Shown here one piece after another: positions 12,030 to 22,485 of a stretch of DNA of 64,000 nt; the first letter of the stretch is position 1; the number at the start of each line of letters is the position of its first letter. The notes under the pieces were generated by a model. That model saw only the letters and a list, made by a program, of their open reading frames with translations, ran no database searches and was not told the DNA's origin. A program made the position numbers and the translations under genes. The stretch comes from Bryoerythrophyllum caledonicum. Its lineage: Eukaryota; Streptophyta; Bryopsida; Pottiales; Pottiaceae. Where the stretch lies: NCBI GenBank assembly GCA_963971425.1, contig OZ020525.1, forward strand, positions 16,436,187 to 16,500,186, in the 5' to 3' direction.

Positions 12030-14259
12030 TCTGGAGTCTACCGTAATGAGCGTCGATCGGACCTGTAGCGTGACTTGGATCGAACGTGGATAGCGGCCCC
12101 ATTTACAAGGTGATTTGTCGATGGAGTAGTTTGTGTGATATGTTGGAATCGTTCGTTAAAGATTCTGTGTCTTAGGGTAATAAAAAATAGAGTCTTGTCA
12201 TAGCATTGATTATCAGTTGAATTTCTGTCGAGAACGTGAACCGCGAAACCTGGCATGAGGGACACCTCTACCATGCTGGGAATTGCAAAACAAGTTGACT
12301 CGTGGTAGACATACTGCCGGTGTATTAAATATGACTTTTGACATGCAGAAGGGTGAATTAGCGATTGTTAACTTACCAAGGTCAGTGAAGTCAACTCAGT
12401 TGCGTAATGAGAGGGTGAAGCGAATGTCAATTACCGTAGAGTTTTCATGAAAGTACCCAGTATGACCACCTTGGACTAGATCCTGCATCCTTAGTTTTAC
12501 CTTAGTTTTATTAGAGCATCTCCACTGGTTCTGCACACCGGTGGAGACTCGGTTGGAGGCCGGTGGAAGCAGCACCGCAGCTAGCCCCGCCGGTGCTCCA
12601 ACTTCCTCACATCCCCAATCTTGGTTCGAAGTAGGGCATGAGAATACAGCTAGAGAGAGTCAGTCGCTGCCAATTATCTAATCACTTAATGAGATTTTTC
12701 ATCCATGTAGAAGACTGGATGAATACACACAATGAAAAAGTAATTCTATCAATTGACTTATGTGTCAGTTGGAAGGATCAATGAACTATGAGTATTCAGA
12801 TTTTGTACTTGGTTTTGTTTGTCACTGTAGATGGGTGAATTTTTCATTAAGGATAGAAGGATAATTGGAGAAATGATATAAACATAAGATTTAATTTAAG
12901 TGAAACCTCTAAAACATCTAAAGGATATTGTGAGAAAATATAATTGTATTATAATATGTGAGTTTGGGGTCTTCAATGAATAATGCTTCTCAACCAATAT
13001 ATAAAATAGTATATCAACATTTGCATCTAACTAGAATTGAGAAATATGTTTCAATTAAAAATTGTTAAGTTTTGATGGAATAAAACAAGACTTCATATAA
13101 TGTTTTTAAATGCCTAAGTCTTACAATTGTAAAATTATGAACATGGCATTTATGAGATGCTTGCCTTTAAAGCTCTTCTAATATGAAAGTTCATTGTAAG
13201 AATCATTATTAAAATTGAGTTTCTTAACCCCTAAAGTTACAAGTCGGCAATTTCTCTCAAAAAATAGTACAAAATTGTCATTGTCAAAAAGGGGCAAAAG
13301 AATCAAAATTTTAAGCAGAATTTTCAATATTCAACTATAATATTAATCTAGACTTCTATGAACATGCAAATTTGTTTTGGTTGCAATCCACCATACAGAT
13401 ATGAAGATAATAACATTTAAAGTGAGATAAATTTTTTTTGCCCCCCTTGCTCGGCAAGGTCAATCCACTTCGACTTAGCATATCTTGGAATTTTTACACT
13501 AAAGAGTGTTCAAATCCACACCATTATGACCCATATGGTCGTAGCTATTTGTGTGCAAAATTTTAGGTCTAAACAAGTTGTGAAATATGTTGAAATAAAT
13601 GGTTTTGCATGGGGGTACAAAAATGTGCATGGCTTCAAAAATGAAGTGGAAATTTTTTGTTGCATATATATATATATTTATATGAGAATCCCAGCAGTTC
13701 AAACTTGCCATTCCTTTTTTCAATAACCCCTAAAGTGTTTCCCCCTAGGGGAAAGTTTTCCATTTTGAACAAGTTCCTACAATCTCAATTTTGATCATGA
13801 ATTTTGGAATTTTCTATGAAGATGCCGCACAATAGTAGCTTTGTGGGAATACCAATTTTTTTACAACAAAGTTTTAAAAAGAAAGCTATGCTTCTCTATG
13901 TGCAAAACTTGGGATTCCGGGCAACTCCAAAATTTTGCTAGAAGTATCTATTGAGATTATGATTTTTCATACATATAAAGATTATTCCTATCTTTGAAGA
14001 TGTCAAAAATCATTTCTTCTCTTTAGTGTAAAAACAGAATTTAACCCAAGTAAAAAAAATTCACACATTGTTGGGTGAGGAAAAAAAATCTTTTTCTTCC
14101 ACTTCAAACACAACAATCTTCATATCTGTGTGGTGGATTGCAGCCAAAAAATACGGCATGTTTATATAGAAGCCTATTTTAAGATATAACGGTTAAAAGT
14201 CCAAAATTCCACAATAAAATGTGATTATTGTACCTCTTAGTGACACTGGCAGTTCTGAA
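12030..14259. other. AT-rich intergenic DNA with MITE end fragment
   Basis: No gene is seen. At 12512 a TTAGAGCATCTCCAC end, like that of the MITE at 10262, occurs without a matching partner, so it is a truncated copy. A short (TA)n tract sits at 13663-13682. The block near 13725-13810 is related to the dispersed repeat near 3030. Confidence 0.5.
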
Positions 14260-14923
14260 CTACACCGTTCACTGAATATAGTGTGGAGGTATAGGTAATG
14301 TGGATGAAAATTGAGGTGGACCACATCAATTCTAGTTTTGGATGAAAATTGATGTGGACCACATCAATTTTGGTTATTAATATAGTATTAATATGTTATT
14401 GTTATATATGTTATTATTGTATATAATATTAATATTAGAATATATGTTATTATGTTATTATTATGTTATTATGTTATTATTATGTTATTATGTTATATTA
14501 TTATGTTAATATTATATTCTGTTATATTATATTATAATATTATGTTTATATTCTTATGTTATAAAATAATATTCTTATGTTATAAAATAATATTATTATG
14601 TTATAAAATAATATTATTATGTTATTATATTATTATGTTATATTATATGATTATGTTATTATATTATTATGATATTATGTTATTATTTTATTATGTTATT
14701 ATTATGTTATTATATTATAATTTTGGTTTTAGGGTACATCTTGTAAAAACTTATCCACATCAATTCCCGTGTCTTTTATTTTGAAACAAGCCACACTATT
14801 TCTAATGGACATGATTTGATGTGGATGGAAAATTGAAGTGGACCACTTTAGTTTGCGTTTAATGAAATTAGTGTAGGAAATTTCAAATAGTCTAGTCTAC
14901 ACTATATTCAGGGAACGGTGTAG
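14260..14923. mobile_element. TIR element (MITE) with an expanded AT-rich interior
   Basis: The ends are inverted copies: CTACACCGTTCACTGAATAT at 14260 and its mirror ending in GAACGGTGTAG at 14923. Nested direct copies of GTGGACCACATCAATT lie just inside the left arm. About half of the interior is the ATTATGTTATT microsatellite listed separately. No transposase is present. Confidence 0.65.
14380..14722. repeat. AT-rich microsatellite, TTATTATG-type
   Basis: About 340 bp of almost pure A/T with G only in ATG steps, built from TATTATGTTAT units in irregular order. It gives a long spurious open frame rich in Leu, Tyr and Ile, which I do not regard as a gene. Confidence 0.8.
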
Positions 14924-15788
14924 TTTTTGAGCAAATTAAGGCATGGTCCTTGAGGGATTAATGTAATGGAAAATGGGTAAACTAGTAAATTCCTTAATTT
15001 TACACAATTTGTTGAATTATCCAAGCAAATTATGATAGGGCAGTCCTTGAAAATGGGGATTGTTATGGTAGGGCAATCCTTGAAAATCCGGCGGGCCCAC
15101 TTCAGTTGGAGGTACCAAAAAAGGATTTCTAGACTTTTCATAGAGGGTATCTTCTTAGGTCTTCCTTCCACCCATGATTTGGGCTGCCCCATCCATCCTC
15201 CACCATTCGTGCCTCCACTACTGACCCTCTTTGACACTTATATTTCATTGGTTCACAATGCTACCCAAGCCGCCCACATCCCCATTTTTTACTTTGAAGG
15301 CTAATAAAATAAAATAAAAAATCTCCACGAAATTCTTACGAGGGAAAATCCTTAATTTTTTTACGATTTTTTTTTTAACAATCGAATTTTAGGAACGAGC
15401 CCGAAATCAAAAACATTCCCCCCAGAAGGAATGGTCCTTTTGGGGTTAAGGAGATAATTTAAAAGAATTCAGATAGCCTATGGAAAACAATCACAGATGC
15501 ACATGCATTACAACGAGTAAAGGGGAAAAGTATTCATCACTTTGACTAGGGTACACCAATTGGAACCGAATCATTGTGCATAATCTGTACATGTTACCTC
15601 TATGATTCAATTTGTTACAACTATTAGACAGTTTGGACTCCGAAGACATCAAGCCAAGCCATGGTAAGCACTCACAAGTAACTCTTCTGATCTCTTGGCT
15701 GGTGAGCACCAAAAACTCATGCCCATGGAGAGTGCCCAACGAAAAATATCGCAGCAAACTCTGCCAGAGCTCAGAGAGGCCCCTACCT

Positions 15789-16223
15789 TTATTGCACCAT
15801 CTTGACCCCCTGAGTCACAACAGACACATATTCAGATTGAGGGATGGCTTTACAACAGACAATAAACAATTGATACATACTTTCAATCAAACAACAGACA
15901 CACTCAACTTGGTTGTAGGAAACGTACCTCAGATTCATCATCTCGTGGGAAGAACTCCTGAACGAGGGCATAAACTGTCATCCAGAGAGCCATGACAGTT
16001 TGCTCCTGGTACTCTGAAACTCCAAATAAAAATTATATAGTCGGCAACTGCTGCGGAGCCTGCTATCAAGGTATCCTAATCTGTCAATGTTGATCAAACA
16101 ACAAAAATGAAGGAAAAGTAGGCTAGAGACAGGCGCTTCTCGGTTGGGCACTAAAAAAATTATGTCAGCTGAAACATAACCAACCTCCTGTTGTGGTTTT
16201 TTTTTTTTTGGAACTCTTGCCAT
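15789..16223 (-). CDS. possible 47-residue membrane protein, three small exons
   Basis: On the minus strand an ATG at 16223 opens an exon of 13 codons (16223-16185, donor GAG/GTTGGT). A second exon of 28 codons follows (16011-15928, acceptor CAGAG, donor GAG/GTACGT), then a third of 6 codons plus TAA (15809-15789). All three join in phase 0. The product begins MARVPKKKKPQQE, has a hydrophobic stretch VMALWMTVYALV and an acidic patch PRDDESE. It lies 64 bases beyond the CRCK stop codon, so these could instead be spliced 3' untranslated exons of that gene. I do not recognise a family, and the poly-Lys run comes from an A-tract. Confidence 0.35.
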
Positions 16224-16286
16224 GTCCTCTGACCCCTTTTTTATTGACTCCTCTCTATCAGAACCCCTTTCTGTGGTTGAGCTGGC

Positions 16287-18537
16287 TCAGCTAAGATGAT
16301 TCCGGGCGCTATTATCCTCGGACCGCCGGCTGGTTCGGGCCTTGACACTTTCAGAGTCGCCTGTGTACCGGCTGCCTCGGGGGCTGGGCGATGGGCGCCC
16401 GTGGCGGTTGTAGCCGCCGTCGAACGAGTCGCCGTGCTGTACATTCTCTGTCCCCTGTTGCCGGTCCAACTTAAACTGGTAATCCTTCCTGATGTTCCAC
16501 AAGCTCTCCTTCGCCTCGCTCATGTTGGGACGGTCCACCTTTGTGGGCGCTGAGCATGAAAACGCCAGCTCAAATATGCGGTCTAAAATCGTCATGTCGG
16601 CCGCCGATAACTGGATCTTCGGGTCAATGATGTTCTTCAGCCTTCCCTCCACAAATTGCTTAAAGGCCTGGATATCAAACAAGTAACCACATCAGAGGCA
16701 ACAAAACTAAGAAAACAGGTCAAATGAGTCAACCCCGCTCCCACTATTTGCTGTTTACAGGGAAGAGGAAGTCAAAACCTTTACTTCTGAGTCTAAATAA
16801 TGGGCTAGACCAGTTTCTAATGCAACTAAAGAAACTAGTATCCTTTCAGATTGATGTAGGGGATTGGTAACAAGCTGAGTAATACCACATATACTCGACA
16901 GGTCCATTCAACTTTATACAGGTCACAAAGACGGAACTGCAAGAGCAGGAAATGAGAAATCACCCATCTGACAGTCACTCGCTCATCACTGGGACGTCTC
17001 AGCTCTATAGGGCGTCTCCCTGTGAAAAGTTCTACCAGCAATATTCCAAAAGAATAGACATCACTCTTCACATTGAGTTGATACGTGGTCAAATACTCGG
17101 GGTCCAGATACCCTGCGGTTCCTTTCACTTGCGTGGAAACGTGAGTAGCACAACCATCTCCAGATGGACCAGCTCGGGAAAAACCAAAATCGGCAACCTT
17201 GGCGCGGAAGGTTTCAGTGATCAAAATGTTGGAAGATTTGACATCTCTATGGATAATGGGTCTGTCTGCATCGATCAACATGATGGGAGAACATGTCAGC
17301 ATCAACTTAACAATATGTTTGTGTACAAGGAACTAGTCGTAAGTGCCCAAGACAAGGATCAATTACCCGTGTAATAGTGAAGATATGTAAGGGCTTGTGC
17401 AACATCAATAGCAATGTTCAAACGGTTGCTCATGTCCAAAATAACCCCATAAAGATTACCTGCATAAACACACCCATCATCTCATGTTACTAGCACTTCA
17501 ATCGAAGGACAAGATTGAGATATATCTGAAGCTATTGTTCCCTCCAAAAGATAAAGAGTCCGAATCTCAGACATCAACTAGTACCTTCGATGTAAGGCCC
17601 TGTCAATTCCTATCTGACATGAAAAACTTATATACAAAGATCAGTGATCAGGTTCACTGATGTGGAAGTCTTACCATCAAGATGCTGCCTCAAATTCCCA
17701 TTTGTCACATACTCGGTCACAAGAATCCGCTCGTTCCTCTCCTCCAAGAAGCCCATCAGCCTCACCAAATTCAAGTGCTCCACTTGAGATAACATGTCGA
17801 CTTCAGTCTGAAATTCCTTGGAGACTCTTGTCTCAAATGCATCCTGCACCACAAAGTGGATGTCAGCTACTGAACAACCCTCGCTTACAATACCATTATA
17901 CTCGGTACAACAAGCCAAAATCCATAAACTCGACTTACCTTCTTGGCTCGTTTAATGGCTACAGTTGTACCATCACGGAGCTTCCCTTGATACACCGTTC
18001 CAAACCCTCCTTGTCCAATCTTATGACTTTCAGAGAAATTACCAGTAATTTTGTTTAATTCAGCCATTGTAAACTTAACGGCTCCGCCAGGTTTCCCCAA
18101 CTGTTGGACAGAAGAGAATGGAGTATTGTAACCGCTCCCTGTAGCAGGCCTTTCTTGAGAAGAAGAATTCACGCCTGCAAAAGCAAAGAATTAGTAACCA
18201 AGACATTTTGTTGTAGGTGTCAACCCTACCTACCGACCCTAAAATCCTGACCTTCAAATCTTGGTAGCGAAATCATATGCTGTCATGCAGCCGTAAGAAG
18301 CTGGCATGCAAACAATGGATCAGTCGACATCCGACTTAACCATTAAGCTCAGGTTAGGTCTAGAAAAACCATGGGTTTAGGCTCCTAAATAACATCAGAA
18401 GAAGAAACGATCCGGTTGTATTCGAGTACAAAGTAACTCCCAAAAGGACAACAATTACCTGAATCATTCACCACTTTGTTGTTGCCAAACTTATTGTCCT
18501 CTTGGTGCCTCCTCCGAAAGCACGGCAAGCAATCCAT
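16287..18537 (-). CDS. CRCK: calmodulin-binding receptor-like cytoplasmic kinase (CRCK, RLCK subfamily IV)
   Basis: Six exons join cleanly: 18537-18459, 18174-17939, 17843-17675, 17459-17367, 17265-16964 and 16667-16287, giving 419 residues. The start MDCLPCF could be palmitoylated at Cys3/Cys6. The kinase domain runs from about residue 61 to 350. It shows the glycine loop [10 protein letters not shown] (79-88), ATP-anchoring Lys101 in VAIKR, helix-C Glu119, HRD 198-200 followed by VKSSN, DFG 218-220, and the activation-loop block [33 protein letters not shown] and [14 protein letters not shown] are hallmark CRCK/RLCK-IV blocks; known members bind calmodulin and act in stress and immune signalling at the plasma membrane. 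The tail after about 350 is basic, Ser/Arg-rich and disordered. The frame stays open upstream of Met1 with a hydrophobic stretch, so a longer N-terminus is not excluded. All catalytic residues are present. Confidence 0.9.
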
Positions 18538-19506
18538 CGCAAAAGATCCCCAAAAAGTCCAACCACGCCAGTAGATCCCGACGACGACAAACAGCCAAAC
18601 TACCCACTCCACAATTCCACTACCCCCACAACCCCACCGTCTACCGCATCCCCCCAACAAACTAGTCAAGAAAAATCCCTCCTCTCTCAGAACCCCACAC
18701 GCACACACAAACTCTCTTCCCCAACAACCCCTCCAACTCTCCAAATCCTCCAAACCTAAGTCGGTAGCCCCCAAGCAAGAACCCCAGAAACACCCCGGCC
18801 AAACCTCCCACCTTTGGCGCGCTTGGGAGGTACTTGAAAGGCGCAAGGGTGCAAGCTTTGGGAAGATGGGTGATGGCAGATTGAAGTATCCCCCACCCTC
18901 GGAAAGAACAGAAAAATAATCAAAAAGAATAAAATTCAAATGGGGGTCGAAACTTCCCACCTGAGAGAGCCGGCTCAAAGGTGAGGGGAAGAGGAGAGAG
19001 GAAACAGACAACAATTCGAGAGAGCACGGCTGCTGCTCTTGCAGCTGCTGCTGCTGCTGCTACTACTGCTGGCTACCGAGTCGGGTGCACGCTCTGCGGA
19101 GAGAGAGCAGGACACGGTCAAGAGGCATGATCCTAGGTGCACCACACCCCAAGCTAACAACAAAACCGACAATATCTACAACTCTTCTAAATCGCACAAG
19201 TCAAAGTCTACCTCCGCCGTAGATTCAACAGTGCCCACCTTAGTGCCCACCTTGCACTCCCCTCGCATCCAAACACCAAAACCCAGCTTCATCATTCATC
19301 GCCGCGACCAACATTCGAGGTTTCAATATCTATAAACCGCGTAGATGATAGACCTGTACCCTCAGCGTGACAGATGTGTATGCATACCATCTGGTCAACA
19401 CCGATTATAGGCTGTCTACGGATTTTCTAGATTCAAGAATGTTGGTAGATGAACTCTGGTGCAGAGTGAAGTTTGGATGTGCATACCAAGCGAGGGGAGG
19501 GGCCCA
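18538..19506. other. 5' flank of the CRCK gene with CTG microsatellite
   Basis: Pyrimidine-rich on the minus strand's complement and likely leader and promoter of the kinase. A short (CTG)n-like run lies at 19039-19070 (CTGCTGCTGCTGCTG). I see no other gene. Confidence 0.4.
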
Positions 19507-19772
19507 GGACGAATTGACCCCCTCGTTGGTACTTACCCGAGGGGCCACGAGGTGGTGGGGCCAAACCTGGCCCTATTTTGTTTTTGGATGGGGCCCTATT
19601 TATAACAAGGGAGGGTCTCCTAGGGTAAACAGTGTCCATACACCCCAAATTTGTCCCAAAAATTTCCAAAAAAAGCCTTTGGATCCCCCAAGATAAGAGG
19701 GCTAGAAAACTGACCCCATGCAAATAAGACGGGGCCCACCTCAAGTAGTACCAACGAGGGGGTCAATTTGCC
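19507..19772. mobile_element. MITE, core family A, TIR type 2
   Basis: Inverted ends GGACGAATTGACCCCCTCG and its mirror ending at 19772. The interior carries the shared core blocks CCTGGCCCTATTTTG, GGGGCCCTATTTAT and CCCCATGCAAATAAGAC. It has close relatives at 20083-20323 and 37696-37962. Confidence 0.7.
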
Positions 19773-19822
19773 ATGGGCGAAGGAGGGGGCCAGGGCAAAT
19801 TGACGGATCTCTTTATTGACCC

Positions 19823-20065
19823 TGGTCAAGCGTTGCACCAAACCTCAGCCTTGGGTGGGTCCATTTTTTTGGCCTTGCCCGATTTAGGGTTCTAGAGGAT
19901 TTTTTTGGTTTTTTTTATATAAAATTGGGGACTGCGGCCCCAAATTACCCTTGGTGGCCCCCACTTGGATCAAGTAGAGCCCCCCGCCAACATAAAAATA
20001 GGGGCCGGTTTTGTCCCTACCCTCCCCCACCCTTCCAAGCCTGAGGCTTGGTGCAACGCTCAACC
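19823..20065. mobile_element. MITE, core family A, TIR type 3
   Basis: Inverted ends: TGGTCAAGCGTTGCACCAAA at 19823 and a mirror ending TGCAACGCTCAACC near 20065. The core is the same GGGGCCGGTTTTG / GCCCCAAATT sequence as its neighbours, but the terminal repeats differ. It sits between two type 2 copies only tens of bases apart. Confidence 0.6.
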
Positions 20066-20082
20066 GGGGTATATAGGCAAAT

Positions 20083-20323
20083 CCCGAATTGACCCCCTCG
20101 CTGGGACTTACCCGAGGTGGGCTCCGTCTTAATTGCATGGGGTCATTTTCTGGTCCTCTTATTTTTGGGGGGTCCAGAGGCTTCTTTTTAGATTTTTTGA
20201 CAAATTTGGGTTGACCTCTAGGGATCCTCCCTTTCTGTAAATAGGATCCCTTCCAAAAACAAAATAGGGGCCAAGTTTGGCCCCACCCCCTCGGGTAAGT
20301 CCCAGCGAGGGGGTCAATTCGCC
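20083..20323. mobile_element. MITE, core family A, TIR type 2, opposite orientation
   Basis: Inverted ends CGAATTGACCCCCTCGCTGG near 20083 and the mirror ending CAATTCGCC at 20323. The core runs in the opposite direction to the copy at 19507. Confidence 0.65.
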
Positions 20324-21361
20324 CTAGCTGAGGGGTGTGTAACCTAACGTCCATTTTTGGGTCGTTTGGGCACATTAACATATCTAGCAAGCAACTTCAG
20401 AGGAAAATTTTGTTGAGCATCAATTGCGACCAGCATCACCAAGATCGATGCAAGCATTGGTTTGTTACAGTGATTTTGGTGAAGTATGGTCGCGATGATT
20501 TATATGAAGTAAATGTTGTTTTCCATGATCTATTACACTTGTAGATTCTCCCAGACCTGGTGAGCTCATGGGGCTTGAGCAGTGCCAAAATTATCTACGC
20601 TTGAGGTAGATTTTTCCCTTGGAGGATAACGGTAGGAAGTGTTGGTTTTCTGGTCGTGCAGTTGAGAGGGCGAATGTGTGAGTTCGGATGTGCCATTTCT
20701 TAGCTGGCGTGAGGGCCAGCTTTGAGAACTTTTGGGAGGCGCAGCCATGCTCGCCTGGCACTTTGTGGCCGAAATTGCAAGGTTGGCGTTGGGTTCGCAG
20801 GGCTGGCGGCTGCGTTTCGGGGGAGAAGCTACGTCGGTCGTTCGCCATCATGCCCGATTCTCGTCATTTTGCACACATGTTTGTGTGTGAAATCAGTTTC
20901 TCCTTGTGGCTTCTTGTGGGTGTTGATTGGAGGCCAACTATAGACCAGTGACTGACCAAGCTAGAATTCACCTAATGCCTAGATGTCGTTCCTCTAAATG
21001 TGCTCGTATCGTAGACTTCTATACCGTCCAGTTGCTGAACTGAAGGGGACCTGAGGGCAAGTATCGTACTCTTTCCAGAGTATTTGAGTCAGAAAATTAT
21101 GTGTGGGTTTGGTGATGAGTGCGTATCACCCAGATTCATCATTTCAACAAAAAAATTAGGGGGGTTTTGACGCTCTGACCAAGGACCAAATTCTTTCAAG
21201 GACTAAGCGCAAGTAAAAAATTTACCTTAATTAAAGTAAGTAAGTAAAATAAATCTGATAATATTTAGGTAAAAAGAAGTTATTGTTTCAATGTGACACT
21301 TGCAAACTTGTCAGCTTTTGAACATGTGGTGTCAAAACACAAAACAAGACTTAGGGGATGG
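20324..21361. other. intergenic DNA, no gene seen
   Basis: Several overlapping open frames exist near 20590-20950 but none resembles a known protein or shows splice-supported continuation. Confidence 0.4.
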
Positions 21362-21368
21362 AAGCTTT

Positions 21369-21985
21369 CCCCGGTCACTACAGTCAATCCGGGTTCGCGG
21401 TGTCAGGGCCCGGTTTTAGCCCTGACACCGCAAAGAGCGGCCCTTCTCCCCAAGCGCCTTTTCGCCTTTCTTCCCACGATAACGTCCACTCTCGCCCACA
21501 TTTTTTTCGCGCTGCCCCGTATCCCTTATCGGCATTCTCGCCAATAGCCCCTTCTCCCCCCGCCTTCTTCGGATCACCGAAAGCCCCTTCTCCCCCCGCC
21601 ACGTGTACTCCAGGGGAGGGATCCGCCCTTCTCAGCGGCTGTGAACTGCCACCCACATCGTTTGTTACGGCGCCGTCTTTGGCACAATCATTGTGCCGTG
21701 TAGAATCCTGCCGGAAGGGGAGTGATTGTCTGCGCCTAAATTGAGTTCCTCGATTGAGAACTCCCCATGTAGGACAAGTCGAATGGAGATTCTAGCGAGA
21801 CGGCGCCTCCAACCGTTGCCGATAACGGGGCAGCAGGGAGGAATTCGAGGCGTCAAGGGAGGAAGAAAGAAGCTGGCGTGCATGAGAAGGGGGTGGAGGA
21901 CCTTGATGCCGCGTTTAGGATTGGCCCGCATGCAGACTACCTGAAGAAACACGGTCACAAGGTTCTTCGGATGCGCGATTCGGAG
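21369..21985 (+). repeat. left TIR of the MULE
   Basis: About 617 bp, mirrored at 30607-31223. It contains a decayed copy of the transposase gene's first exon, pointing inward: the frame that reads MEFLDLN in the right arm has lost its ATG here. A (CAT)n-type trinucleotide run lies just inside at about 22060-22090. Confidence 0.8.
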
Positions 21986-22485
21986 GAACGTAATCCAAGC
22001 TTATCGCCTACATTCCCTCAGATTGTAGGTCCAGGCTACTCGGTTTAGGCGGCGTAGGCAATAATCATCATCACCATCACCATCACCATCAACGTGAAAC
22101 CCTAAACCAGGCATGGCAAAGTTTTGTGTGGCGGCACCATTTCCAGCACTTTCGAACTGTGTTTTTTTCCTATCTAGCAACATATCCAGGAAGTCCAAGC
22201 TCTGCGTCAGCGATCGCTGCTTCAAAACCTTGAAATCGCCGAAGGAACTTTTCGGTAAGTTCCCTGCATTTCTTGTTTTTCATTTGATTCCATTTCACTA
22301 AATTCTCTGTCATTCTTTCTTTCCATTTCTTTTTGGTGATGCATACGGTCCTTCTTGCATTCCATTTCAAACGTGGGGCGTTGGAAAGTAAGTTGTGGGA
22401 AGATGTAGGATATTTTGCAAAGCGTCCAGGTTTAGGGTTTCAGGGTGTTAGGGTTCCCGATAATCGTTTCTTGCGATAAGGTTTC

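Noticed and set aside
14452-14784. A 110-residue open frame rich in Leu, Tyr and Ile, resembling a membrane protein
   Set aside because: It is the translation of the AT microsatellite; no other coding evidence.
18538-19014. Longer N-terminus of the kinase with a hydrophobic membrane segment
   Set aside because: The frame is open upstream, but the sequence looks like a GC-rich leader and MDCLPCF is a normal start for a cytoplasmic kinase; kept only as an alternative.
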